Assembly: GCA_011800805.1 (NCBI GenBank)
Contig: MPNW01000108.1
Span: forward strand, 109,504-173,503
Direction: 5' to 3'
Length of the DNA stretch: 64,000 bases
From: Hirudo medicinalis
Lineage: Eukaryota; Annelida; Clitellata; Hirudinida; Hirudinidae
Below are positions 50,901 through 61,908 of this stretch, in pieces. A model generated the notes under the pieces. That model was not told the origin of the DNA and did no database searches. It saw only the letters and a program-made list of their open reading frames with translations. The number at the start of each line of letters is the position of its first letter. Positions within the stretch are counted from its first letter, which is position 1. The position numbers and the translations under genes were made by a program.

Positions 50901-53595
50901 GTGGAGATTCTTCAGATGCAATTGGACGACTTTGTGAAGGTGGGACACTTTAAACCAGAGCAGAACAACATATCTGCAGATGGTCTTGTTATGGACACAA
51001 GTACATTGATTTGGAGGACCTCCAGCGGGAAGGCGCCCGGAGATAGCCTCGGTGAGTGCAAAATGTTAAGGTCATGAGTCACTGACTCGCATCCATTGAT
51101 TTGCGTTCACCTCGAATTTAATTTTATGGTCGGATGTTATTACTCGATGTTATTTCCGACCTTCAGATTCCGAAAAGGCTTGCAGCGTGGAAACAATCCG
51201 TGCCCTGCTCGGAGTGGAATGCGACATGGCCATCATATTCATCAACGTCTTTGTCTTTGGCGTCACTCTCGTTCCGATAATTCTGTTCCTAATTTACATT
51301 AAGAAAAGGTCTTACATTTATCTGTTTAATTCCCTTCTAAGATTCCATACAATAGTTTTATAATGGTTCACCAGGTACGACGATAAAATCAAACTCATTA
51401 GCAAAGAAACTCCTCAAATTGTTGGTTGGGAGCTGACCAGAAATGAAATCATACTAAACAGAAAGATTGGTCTGTAGAAATAAATCCCTGTCTTTATTAA
51501 TTTTAGCCCTTATTAAACATCATTTTAAATTAAAACATTTTAAATGTCGACTTAAAAGGCCAAGGAGAATTTGGAACAGTTTTTGGAGGAGAAGCAAAAA
51601 TCAATCAAAATTGGGTGGCAGTTGCAGTGAAAACTCTAAAACCGGAATCCACTTCCGATGACAAGGTCGAGAGGATGTTAAAATTGAGTTTGTCATTCAA
51701 GTCACTAACTCTGCATGTTTGTGCATGTGTTCCTTCTAGGTTGATTTCTTTAGCGAGGCAAGACTCATGAAAGATTTCAGTCACGAGAACATCGTCAAAT
51801 TGCTCGGCGTCTGCTCCATCGGCGACCCCGGATTGGTCGTGATGGAATTCATGTTGCACGGCGACTTGAGGTCCTACTTGCTGTCCAGGAGACATTTGGT
51901 GAATGAAAACTCGGAAGAGGCTATGGATGTTGGGCCGCAGGGCATCACAAAAATGGCATTCGATGTTGCAAATGGGCTCAAATACCTCACCAACTTGGGA
52001 TTCGTCCACAGGTTTGACATCATCCTGTTTGATCAGATTCTCAATCCAATGTTTAATTCTATCATTTACTTGAAAATTGGTTTTCACACAAGCATTTTAA
52101 CTGGCATAAAAATTTATATCATATCTTGTTGTCCACTTGATTGACAAATTATATTTATCCTGCAGAGATTTGGCCTGTCGGAACTGTCTCGTTCATGAGA
52201 CTGGAATTGTGAAGATTGGTGACTTTGGTCTCACAGAGAATGTTTACAACAGCGGCTATGTAAGATGTATCAGTAATGGTTGGTAACAATTTTAAATCAA
52301 GCTTTTTTTTATCTGAATTAATTATTTAAATACATTTTTATCCTGTTTGAGATTTAAAACATTGTTTGATAATATACGTATTTGATGAAACAACCCATTG
52401 CATGGTGATTAGCATAAGCTGCCTATTTCACAAGCGACTTAATATTTTAGGAAAGTTTCCAGTGAGATGGATGGCGCCCGAGAGTCTGAGGGAAGGCGTC
52501 TTTTCATCGGCCTCCGATATTTGGAGCTTTGGCGTGCTCATGTATGAGATTTTTACGTTTGGCGCCCTGCCATACCATGGCTTCTCGAATGAGCAGGTGG
52601 TCGTTTTTGTGAAGAATCACAAAGTCATTGGACTTCCGGCAGGATGTCCAGAAAACTTGTGAGGGCATCTTATAATTGTTAATTTAGTTTTTAAACATAT
52701 TCTTATTCATTAGTCGTGCGTCTGTCTCAAAATCAAAAAGGGACTTTAAAATATAAACACGACATAATTTTCTTGAAAGATGGATTTATTGTTCCTGTGT
52801 ATTTAGCTTTAGTTCTTTTTATTTCTTATAATCAGGGAGAAGTTGTTGAAACAATGCTGGTCGTATGAGAGTGAGAACCGTCCTACCATAGACGTGATAA
52901 TCGACCAGCTCGAGAGGATGCCTCTTCTTCTCGTGCCATGTCTGGACGTACCGAGACCTCAGGTCGGATTCGATGGGAGCGGAGGAAACAATGGACTCAT
53001 CGTCAATTTCATGGATCCTTCAAGCAAAGGTTCCAGTTCTGCTAAATTTCAGAAGTCCTCTGGCACGGCCAAGCACAAAACATCCCTTTCAGGCATGTCA
53101 TTGCTCAACAATACCAAACAACTTAGGTTCACAAACCCTGAAAAATCTCCTGACATTTGTTCTCCTCAGTCAACTAGTGCTCACTGCTTTGATTTTCCCA
53201 GTCTGAGTGGGGAGGGTCAATTTGACTTGATCAAAGCATCAGAAATACCAAAAAAGTGGAGAGAAGACTCTTTTGATAAGGGTAGAGACACTAATGCTCA
53301 TAGTCATGCTCTGAGAAATTCAGGTGAAATCAGTAATGAAACCAAGGCTCTGCTTTGCAATGGATGTGAGAGATCTTCAACAGCACCGGTCCTCCATAGG
53401 TCCATCTCCACTGAGCCCAGGGTGACAGCTATATTTAAGAAGGTGTTGGATTCAAAGGGGAATCCTGACCTGACCGATGCGTCGGGGTGGACGTGCAAGA
53501 TACCAGTCGGCCAGCAGAGCACTGTCTGTCACCAGCAGAATAAACGCCATTCCAGAAAGAAGAATTCCGCTGCATCCTCATCACCTGCATTATGA
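41961..53595 (+). CDS. Venus kinase receptor-like receptor tyrosine kinase with an extra OpuAC-like N-terminal binding domain
   Basis: Twenty exons join in phase to 1395 residues: 41961-42090, 45937-46132, 46200-46322, 46387-46664, 46826-47102, 47163-47437, 47501-47662, 47728-47884, 48005-48185, 48279-48374, 48932-49186, 49643-49773, 50816-51051, 51167-51308, 51375-51469, 51559-51665, 51740-52011, 52166-52272, 52451-52658 and 52836-53595. A signal peptide ([15 protein letters not shown]) is followed at about 44-400 by a type II periplasmic-binding domain ([81 protein letters not shown]). A GABA-B-like Venus flytrap spans about 402-835 ([39 protein letters not shown], FEGxxGPxKF-like [17 protein letters not shown]). 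One transmembrane helix lies at about 857-878. The kinase (about 905-1175) has [28 protein letters not shown] and WMAPES, so it looks active. A serine-rich 220-residue tail ends it. Known Venus kinase receptors are invertebrate flytrap-kinase fusions. The start may instead be ATG 41997. The join 52272/52451 in the activation segment is the weakest. Confidence 0.9.
43677..43756 (+). repeat. 80-bp direct repeat, left copy, abutting the gap
   Basis: Identical over all 80 bases to 44406-44485. Collapsing the two copies restores a continuous hAT reading frame, so this is more likely a duplicated contig end than a biological repeat. Confidence 0.95.
43757..44405. other. Assembly gap (649 N)
   Basis: A run of N bounded on both sides by the same 80-bp sequence. 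Confidence 0.99.
44406..44485 (+). repeat. 80-bp direct repeat, right copy, abutting the gap
   Basis: Identical to 43677-43756; see that entry. Confidence 0.95.
50019..50110 (-). mobile_element. tRNA-derived SINE, copy 2 (tail module only)
   Basis: Within the intron between receptor-kinase exons 49643-49773 and 50816-51051. TAGTTCATTTACATAGTGCC, ATTTATATAGCACCAGAGC and CCAAGGGCGTTTGTGGCAGT are diverged reverse complements of the tail of copy 1 at 6800-6885. The TATAGC(A/G)CC end is partly duplicated here. The tRNA-like head is absent or unrecognisable. Confidence 0.6.
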
Positions 53596-55025
53596 GTGCT
53601 ATTCATGTCTTGTTCCAGTAACAAGTCAAATTTATTTCAACTTTTGAATCCATTTGTCCTTAGAATGTTTGTGTTTATTTTCAAATCTCTCATAAATTTA
53701 TTTCTCTGGAAATTGCAGAACTGTCCACGTATGGGTCGGTTCGCTTAAGGCACCGAGAAGTGAGCGTTTTGACGAACACCGTTTGTTTTATTTATTTGAG
53801 TCAACTTGAAATGGTTGCAACTCAAGCTGGTTTCTGTTGTTGCTTGATTGCAGACATTGGAGAGTCCAACTGTGAATTACAATTGTGCATTTAATCAAAA
53901 GTTCCATCATCATGTTCACGTCATTGAGCACCTACGGGTTTCTTTTTTGTTTTTTTTTTTAGGGATTTATATTGCCAAACAGTGCCTCTGTCACAACTGC
54001 TTTATTTAAGAATTGTGTAAACTCTGCTCCCTCTTTAGAGGATTGTTCAAAGCTTTAAATTAATTTAGGAGTGTACATGGCATAATTTGTCTTTTTTTTT
54101 GGCCCCTATATACACATTCGTACCACGATCAAAGGGCCAGAGGTCCTTGCTCAACATTTTGGTACAGTGTATATTGAACATTCTGCTCTTGTGACCGATG
54201 TCTGTCACACATGAATCGTGATAGATTTTGGTTTGGTCAGAGTGCATGGTTTGTTGTAGTCTTTGTAAATAGATAGATCTGCATGGTTCGATCTTGTTTA
54301 AAGTTCTCATGTGAAGTCATGCCTTCTGTGTGACTAATTAATTAACTTTGAGACTAATTGATGGGTTTCTTTCCTGAGAATCTCATTCATTGAGCAGCAC
54401 TTGAGGTGGACGTTGATTCCGAGCAAATGACTGTTCTCAATATTTTACTGGTCAATAAATGATTAAATGCACTTGCACCGTCATTGTTGTTTGATATCGC
54501 TAAGATGTCATTAATGCCGACTATCTCATGTTTTGACCAAATCTCTAGAAGGTCATAATTGTTTTAAACTGCATAAGTCATGATTCCCCTCCCCACTTAT
54601 CTAAAAGATGAATTGAGGAGGACTTGACTTACCTGACTTAAAACCACCCTCTTAGGATTGCTGAGTGACTTTCACCATGTCTCAAGCAGAATACGAGCAA
54701 GGTTCACAAACAGGCTACAGCATTCAGTATGGATTGTTTTTTTTATTCATTGTTTATTCATTTTTATTTTTACGGTTCGAGGCAACCATAGAAATTAATG
54801 TAGATTTAGAATTCTTATAACAAGCAATAATTTCATGGAAATGTTTGGTTTGTGATGAGAGTTTTTGCATTAAGTGATGATTAGTAAATAAATATTCAGA
54901 AATTTATTGGAAAAATTTGTTTGGTAAACATTTTGTATTGGGTTGGCTTAATCAAATTAAATATCACAACAACACACAATTTTTTGCAACATTGAAGGAC
55001 CTTTTCAGTTTTTAATCTTGAGGGA
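53596..55025. other. 3'UTR and spacer downstream of the receptor kinase
   Basis: No further coding sequence was recognised. AATAAA at 54454-54459 is the best poly(A) signal for the receptor gene, implying a 3'UTR near 0.9 kb. A minus-strand AATAAA at about 54903-54908 suits TMEM267. The two genes are convergent. Confidence 0.45.
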
Positions 55026-55742
55026 TCATACTTCTGAGGGATTTTTGATGACGTAGAGCTTTGATGAATGAGTTAAAAAACGCCAATAGACATGCCTCAC
55101 TGAGAAAACTATAACAACAATGAAAAGTAAATAAACATACTGAGGTAAAGGTAAGGTTTCGTAACCCCAAAACCACAGACCTCTCCTATTAGCGTCTCGA
55201 AGATGGTGAGTACAAGAAGAAACGAAAAACATGAATGGTAATGCCCTCAAAGAAGTATTCCTTGTCATAAATAATAGAATGGTGCAAATAAGCAAAGTTA
55301 GGGATGTGTTGTGTAAGAATGGCCGACGTTCAAGAGAAAGAACCACCTGAAAAATACAGAAAATTGTAGTAACTTTCTTTTCATTTCATATTAAAGATAA
55401 AATTGTAATTGGTTAAGATCAAAAATTTATGCTAACCTGTAAATCAATAGAACGGCTCTCAAAAAAATGATCCAAATCAATAGAGGCGGCCAACACCCCG
55501 GCAAAAAAAGTTTCCAGTAGAAACCAATGGAAATTATCTTTTTCCCAGGGATAAATAATAACTGCCCAGGATATTATTCCAATTATCGCATGAGTACAGG
55601 AATCGGCAATGCACTTCAAGACTCGATTGGATATAAAATATCTAGACTCATAATTGGTTAGCGAATCACCAATTAAACAAATAATAACCAATGAAATAAT
55701 CAATAAAGTAACTGTGCAGAAATTCCAGCTTAAGGAAAACAT
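55026..55742 (-). CDS. TMEM267: Transmembrane protein 267 homolog
   Basis: Two exons (55742-55437 and 55346-55026) with a 90-nt phase-0 intron give 208 residues, close to the usual 215. It is a small multi-pass membrane protein of unknown biochemical role. Hydrophobic segments include FCTVTLLIISLVIICLIGDS, HAIIGIISWAVIIYPW, LLICTILLFM, LRALPFMFFVSSCTHHL and YVYLLFIVVIVFSVRHVYW. Family-typical short motifs are CIADSCTHAIIGIISW, ASIDLDHFFESRS and SCTHHLRDANRRGLWFWG; the paired D/H motifs resemble those of YdjM-type metal-dependent membrane hydrolases, which is suggestive only. It is divergent from the methyltransferase gene 1 kb away. Confidence 0.88.
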
Positions 55743-56740
55743 TTATGTGCAAGGCGGCCATCAAAAACGATTAGCAGTCAACAACCCTCACACGACATGT
55801 CTAAAATGGACCTAGATAAAAAAAATGCATCATTTTCTCTTTTATTTTAAACAAAGATTTTACTAAATTTTTATATTATTGAATCTTTTATCAACAAAAA
55901 AATCCTTATGATAAAATTAAGAAAGTTTATTGCTATCTTAAGCATATTTGGACGGCAAATCTTTAAAAACCCAAAGATAAGATCAGCAACATTAAGAAAA
56001 TGTTATAGCATGAAGCACTCCAACCGATGAAAAATTCCTGGAGAAAACGCTACCATCAAATTGCAGAACTACGCCTCTTCCTCTTTCCCCTGTTTCATTA
56101 ACATTATATTTAACTGCCTCCATAAGGGCCTCCAAAGATTACAGTTACCCACCCGTGAGTGAGGGGCACTGCGGGGTATTGGGTTTAGTTTTCAACTAGC
56201 AATAACCATGCCTCGGACTGTGTGACGCAGTAGTCATACGACTGCTCATGTATCGCTTGCGTGCTCGTTTATTAGGGCAAGGGTTTAAGTGTCGTGCCGT
56301 TCCGAAAGTCGCTGGGTCAAAGCAGCAATCTAGCGAGGGCCCGCCTGTAGGCTGCCAGAGGTGTGGAATAACCCCAGCCTACCCGACTGCCTCCGTCCCA
56401 CCGGCTATCGAGCTGCCACCACGCAAAGCCAAATTAATCGCCATCAACTGGCACCTATATGTTCCATTTGCAACGTCGACAATGGTGTTATAATATTTAT
56501 AATAACAGATTTTTTTTTAATTTATCTATTTAAGATAAATTGTAAATGAAGCAAAATGAAGCAAATTACTGGAAACTTTTACTTTAGAAATATAATCAGT
56601 CTTTAATATCAATTGCTATAATGAAAATAATTTTAAAAATATTTTAAACAAATCTGTTTCAGTGACATCTTTCATTTTATCTACTTTTCGCATGTTTTGA
56701 CTAACTACAAACAATTTTGACCGGGTATTCTCTCGAAGCG
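55743..56740. other. Divergent intergenic region with a GC-rich repeat-like block
   Basis: It separates TMEM267 and the methyltransferase gene. The stretch 56140-56480 is markedly GC-richer than its surroundings. It has an A-box-like TGACGCAGTAGTCATACG at 56223-56240 and a degenerate B-box GGGTTTAAG near 56280, followed by GGCTGCCAGAGGTGTGG. A SINE or other retroelement fragment is likely; a promoter-associated GC island is the alternative. Confidence 0.45.
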
Positions 56741-58888
56741 ATGTCTAGCGAAGATTCTGGTTTCGAGATGAGTGCCGAGGAGTGTCGGCATTTTATACGT
56801 ATTATAAATGCATTTAAATGCTATAAGTGAGTATATTTGATAAAACCACAGACAATTGGGCTCCTATGTAGCCATTGAGAATTACCTTTTGATGCATTAC
56901 TACTTCATGATTTGTTATCGACTTATGCGCAGGGGGTATTCCATAAATAAAATGAACCAAATAGAAAAAAATTACAACAACTTACCAGTTCGACATCGTG
57001 ACATGATACCACGGTTCCTCGACCATTTGTCATCAGTAAAAAAATGCATTTTACAAAACCAGCATGTCATAGACCTCATCGTACAAGATGCCGATCAAAT
57101 GTTCGAGAACAAGCAAAATATCCTAGCTGATGTCAAGGTAACTAATACTAGAATGAGAAGAAATAAGGGTGTTACATCTTTAAAAATGTAAATTTTAGCA
57201 AAAGAGAAACACACCGCTGCTGGACTTTGACATGGATAAAGTCAAAAGCACTTTAAAGCAATTTATGAGGGACTGGAGCAGTAATGGAATAGAGGAACGA
57301 AATTCCTGCTACAAGCCAGTCATTGATGAAGTGTTGGATATTTATTCCACTTGCAAGTATGGTTATTAAATCCAATACTGCTTTTTCCTAATTTTAAAAG
57401 CTTTAAATAAAATTCAAATTCAATGAAGTTTAACAAAAATTCAACCCCCAGCTCTCACTCAGAAATCATAATGGACTTATTTTGTGACATTTTCAAATTC
57501 AAAGTTTTATTTTCATTGATTTACAGGGACAGAAGGCAGATAGAAATACTTGTGCCTGGTGCTGGTCTTGGTAGACTAGCCTATGAACTGGCAAAATTGG
57601 GTTTTGCATGTGAGGGAAATGAGTTCAGCCTGTTCATGTTATTTGCTTCAAACTTCGTTCTTAACAAGTTGGTCACATCACTAATTTCATTGACACTTAT
57701 TTTTTTTCTTTACTTTTACTGATTAAATTTGAACTCATAAAAATTGTTAATCAGTTTGAAAACCACAATGAATGATAATGATTGTTCTTAGATGTAAGGA
57801 TGTGAATGTGCACACTTTGTATCCTTGGGTTCATCAGACGTGCAACAACATGTCCTCCACTGATCAGATCCAACCGATACTCTTCCCCGATGTAAACCCT
57901 TCAGAGCTACCTGCCAACTCCAAGTTTTCCATGGTCGCTGGTGATTTCTTGGAGGTTTACAAGGAAAGAGGTTTACTTTAATGAAATTATGAAATTGTTA
58001 TTATGAAATCATATTAATTTATTATTTAGCATGCAACCATAAATTATCTGAATAGGTCTTAGTATAAAAAAACATTTAGATTTAAATATTCATTAAATCA
58101 TCTGCAGATTCGTGGGATTGCATTGCTTCTGTGTTCTTCATCGACACAGCACCAAATATAATGGCATACATTGAGTCAATTTACTCAATTCTCAAGCCTG
58201 GAGGATACTGGATTAATTTTGGTGACTTGGTGATTTTGGTCCTATGTTTATTAGTTCTTGTATGAGCTGATTGCCATGATAATTTAGTTGAGCAGATCAT
58301 TCATCAGTTTATATTTATTTATCGTGCTATGATTTTAGCACTTGATCAAGTAATAAATTGAAATTTATAACTTAAATATTATTTATAAATTTATAACTTG
58401 GACATTGGGCAAACTAGTAGATTCCACCCTATTGCGTTCATGCTATCCATAGCTGCTCAAATGCTTATTATTAACAGTTAACTGAGTAACTTCTGATTGA
58501 ATTTGTTGAATGTACTGTTCATCTCACCAAAACATCTGTTGCAGGCCCTTTGTTATTCCATTTTGCTGACATGGAAGGTGAGAGTTCTATTGAAGTCAGT
58601 TATGAGGAAGTTCGCAGCATTATCTTGCAGTTCAAATTTGAAATTATTGTGAGTAACTTTTCATGTTTTTGGTGATAAGTCATTGCCTTCCTTATCCATG
58701 ATTTTAATTTATCAATAATAATAAAAATAAAATTGATAAATTCATAATTTTGCTCAATAATAGTTTGGGAAATTTATTTTTAGAAGGAGCAAGTGAACCT
58801 TCCTGCGACTTATAACCAGAACTCAAAATCTATGCTTAAATATGAATATAGTTGCATCTTCTTCGTGGCAAGGAAGCCTCTGGATTAA
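56741..58888 (+). CDS. CARNMT1: Carnosine N-methyltransferase (N2227-like family)
   Basis: An S-adenosylmethionine-dependent enzyme that in vertebrates methylates carnosine to anserine. Eight exons (56741-56826, 56933-57137, 57199-57356, 57527-57667, 57792-57970, 58108-58221, 58545-58648, 58784-58888) join to 363 residues, slightly shorter than the roughly 400 of vertebrates. The N-terminal helical part has [16 protein letters not shown]. The SAM-binding loop is [20 protein letters not shown], followed by [19 protein letters not shown]. Later motifs are [63 protein letters not shown] and a C-terminal CIFFVARKP. Exon 2 was started at 56933 rather than an earlier AG because that keeps the family spacing. 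AATAAA at 59051-59056 is the likely poly(A) signal. Confidence 0.93.
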
Positions 58889-59344
58889 GATGAAAGAGAC
58901 AGTCTCGTGCCTTTAAGTCTGTGGACACTAAACTTGTAAAAAACTTATTTTTTTGGTTATTTGTAATTCTAGAAGAGAATAGATAAATGGACTATAAAGA
59001 GTTTAGGACATGAAAAGGACTTTTAAGTTTTTGTCTTAGAAATTCATCTGAATAAAGTAAACATTGTCAATGGGGTAAGGAGATGTCTGAGGTAACTTGG
59101 CTGGAATCAGACTTCATACTTGCATGCATCAAAGTAAAAGCTTTAAATTTCAGCAGAAATGAACGCTGTTTATAGGGATTTGACAAATCCAAATTTCCCA
59201 AAGTGTAACTGCAACGAACAGAGCAGAACCATCGGTGAAAGAATGAGCGGTCGAGAGATCGAGCCGTTTACATTCGTCGAGTCGTAAGTAATGGTTGACC
59301 GGGGGTCGAGTTTTGGTCGGGGAGGGAAATGTATGGGGACGGGA

Positions 59345-61655
59345 CCTTTAATATTTATTTTATTTCTTTATTTTGTCGAAACAAATTTCAGGGTCATCTT
59401 ATGACTGATTGAGCAAATTTGTGTAATGAGCTGCCTGCGAAAACAGTGAAATGATACAGAGTAACAAAGTTAAGCGATCACTTAATTAAGAGGTAATTAA
59501 TAAGGTAAATGAGTGAAGGGCAGATTTGAAACGAGATAATGTTGTAGAGTTAATGATATTGAGGGATAGAGTTCCAGGGTTTGATGACAATGGTTGAAGA
59601 GGATATGTTGCCTGTGTTTGGTGGAACATTTCTCTTGGCGTAAACGAAGGGGATGACCACGAGTTCTAGAGGCAAGAAATGAAGGGAATTCCGGAATTTT
59701 GCATTGAACACTGACCGTGAACTATTTTGTAGCAGAGGCACAAGGTCATTGACATGGAGTCTATGTAGGAGCCCTAGTACTTGTAATCTGCTATGGTAAG
59801 GCAGTGCTCTGAAACCGGGGATGGCTCCTGTGAAATATTTTTGTGCGCGTTCGATTTTCAATGCGAGCCGCTTGCTATGTGGGCTCCAGATCGAGGAACA
59901 ATATTCGAGGATCGGTCGGACAGAGGTGCAATATGCTCTGGTTAGAACATTTTTGTCTCTTGTACGAAAGCATTTAAGGAGTAGTCTCAATCTCACAAAT
60001 GCTTTGTGAACAATGGTATTAATGTGAGTTTTGTAGGTGAGTGTGTTGTCGATGAGAACTCCAAGATCACGGGCATTGTCTGATAAAGATAGGGTTGAGT
60101 CAATTGTATAATTGCTTGGTGGAGCTTTGATGCATGACGTCTTGATGGAGATTTGAATGCATTTTTCAGGATCTGTAATTGCCATTTGTTGCTCCATAGC
60201 ACTAATCCGTTTATTGCAGTTTGTAAGGAAGAATTCTGAGGAAATGATGATTTTGAGTAGAGTTTGATATCGTCTGCAAATAGTTTAAAATTGACGAAGT
60301 TATTGGTGAGTGTGTCCGTAACATCATTTATATAAATGAGGGAAAGCATGGGTCCGGGCACACTTTCTTGATTACGTCACCTCTGTTGGATAGGTGGCCG
60401 TTCACTTTGACTGCTTGGGTTCGGTTGAATAAAAATGCCTCCAGCCATGAAAGTAGGTTATTTGAGATGCCATAAGCTTGAAGTTTGATCAGCAGCTTTT
60501 GGTGAGACACTGAATCGAACGCCTTCTTGAAGTCAAAGTATATGATGTCAGTGCCCTGGTGCATTGACATTGACCAGTCATTTGTGCACTCGATAAGGTT
60601 TGTGGCATATTGATCTGGAGTTTAGAAAGCAATGTTGTTCAGGTGATGTAAGACTGTTTGCTTGTAGGTAATTCAAGATGTCTTTGTTAATCATCCGCTC
60701 CATTGCTCGACAGCAAGAGGATGTGAGCTATATCGGTCGGTAGTTACCGGGGTCAGAAGTGGCACCACTTTTATATATAGGGTTTACATGATCTGATCTC
60801 CAATCATGGGTTAGTTCATGCACGTTGAAGGAGAAATTGAAGATGTGGCAGAGTGGCAAGCAGATACCGGCAGCACAATTTCTCAGGAGGTTATTTGTTA
60901 TTCCATCAGGACCAGATGAGAGGGACGGCCTGAGACTAAGGAGTATTTGGTAAGGTATACGATCCGGGGTAAATTATCCGTTTTTTATTATATTATACGA
61001 TCCGTTATTTGCGCGATTTTCTTGTTGGTACGTTGATATGGTATGAACTGAGCCATTGTCGATTGTGAACACACTGCAAAAGTAGGTATTAAAAATATTA
61101 GCCATTTCATCTGGGTCCGAAATGAAAGTTTCATCTTGCTTTTTCAATTCCAGTATTGGGTTGTGTGTTGAAAGCATTCTGTTGACGAAGCGATAGAAAT
61201 GTCCCAAATCTCCGGATGACGCAAGCCTACTCTCCTATAATATGTGGTGATCTTTAATGACCTTTTTGAGATTTTTGGAAAACTTGTTGAAGAGAATTTT
61301 GTCCTCAATCCTCTCACTTGAATGTCATTTACGGGAGGCTAGGAGTTTCATTCTTTGGGCCTTTAAAATGAAGTTAGGGTAGGAGGGCTTGGTCGTACCA
61401 GTGGTAGTGATGGGCTGATCATGTTCGGGAGCAATCCGATCGATGCGGTTCCGCACAATATTTATAAACATTCTCCGGCAGTCATTAACAGAAAAGCAGT
61501 ATTGAAATAGCTCGTTCCAGCTGATTTCACAAAAATAGTTGAGATTTTCATAAGGTGATAGGGTTAAACATCTAGAGCCATGGCCATAGACTGTGATTGG
61601 TTGGCTTGGAAGATTTGCTTTGAAGACTATTGTTAACGTATTAACTTTTAGTTAA
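59345..61655 (-). mobile_element. CR1/Jockey-like LINE remnant, 5'-truncated
   Basis: On the minus strand, in order: an endonuclease-to-RT linker (about 61655-61210; GESRLASSGDLGHFYRFVNR), NIFNTYFCSVF (61100), the RT core at 60570-60328 (DIIYFDFKKAFDSVSHQKLL, YGISNNLLSWLEAFLFNRTQ), VNFKLFADDIKLYSKSSF at about 60300 and the thumb/C-terminus at 60197-59550 (DNARDLGVLIDNTLTY, RPILEYCSSIWSPHSK, RLQVLGLLHRL, FVYAKRNVPPNTGN). It ends with a poly-A-like AATAAAGAAATAAAATAAATATT tail (59350-59372). Frames are broken by at least three stops or shifts, and most of the endonuclease is missing. It lies between two host genes. Confidence 0.85.
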
Positions 61656-61908
61656 TCTACAAATTAAACAACCTATAATTTATTTGAAAATAATTATTAC
61701 ATATTCAACACCAAGCAAATGTTTTGGAAATGTAAAAAGTATCTTCGTCAACAATGACTGACCTGATAATATTTTGGCGGAACGGAGAGTTTGAATTTTT
61801 AGTTTTTAGTTTCATTTACATTTACAGGCGCCGCTCTGAATTTTTGGCAGAGTCGCTTATAATTTAAGAAGGAACGTTATTGTTTATTATAAACAATCTG
61901 CCACACAT

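Noticed and set aside
56852..56932. Earlier acceptor for CARNMT1 exon 2
   Set aside because: It would insert 27 hydrophobic residues where the family has none; the acceptor ending at 56932 keeps the family spacing.
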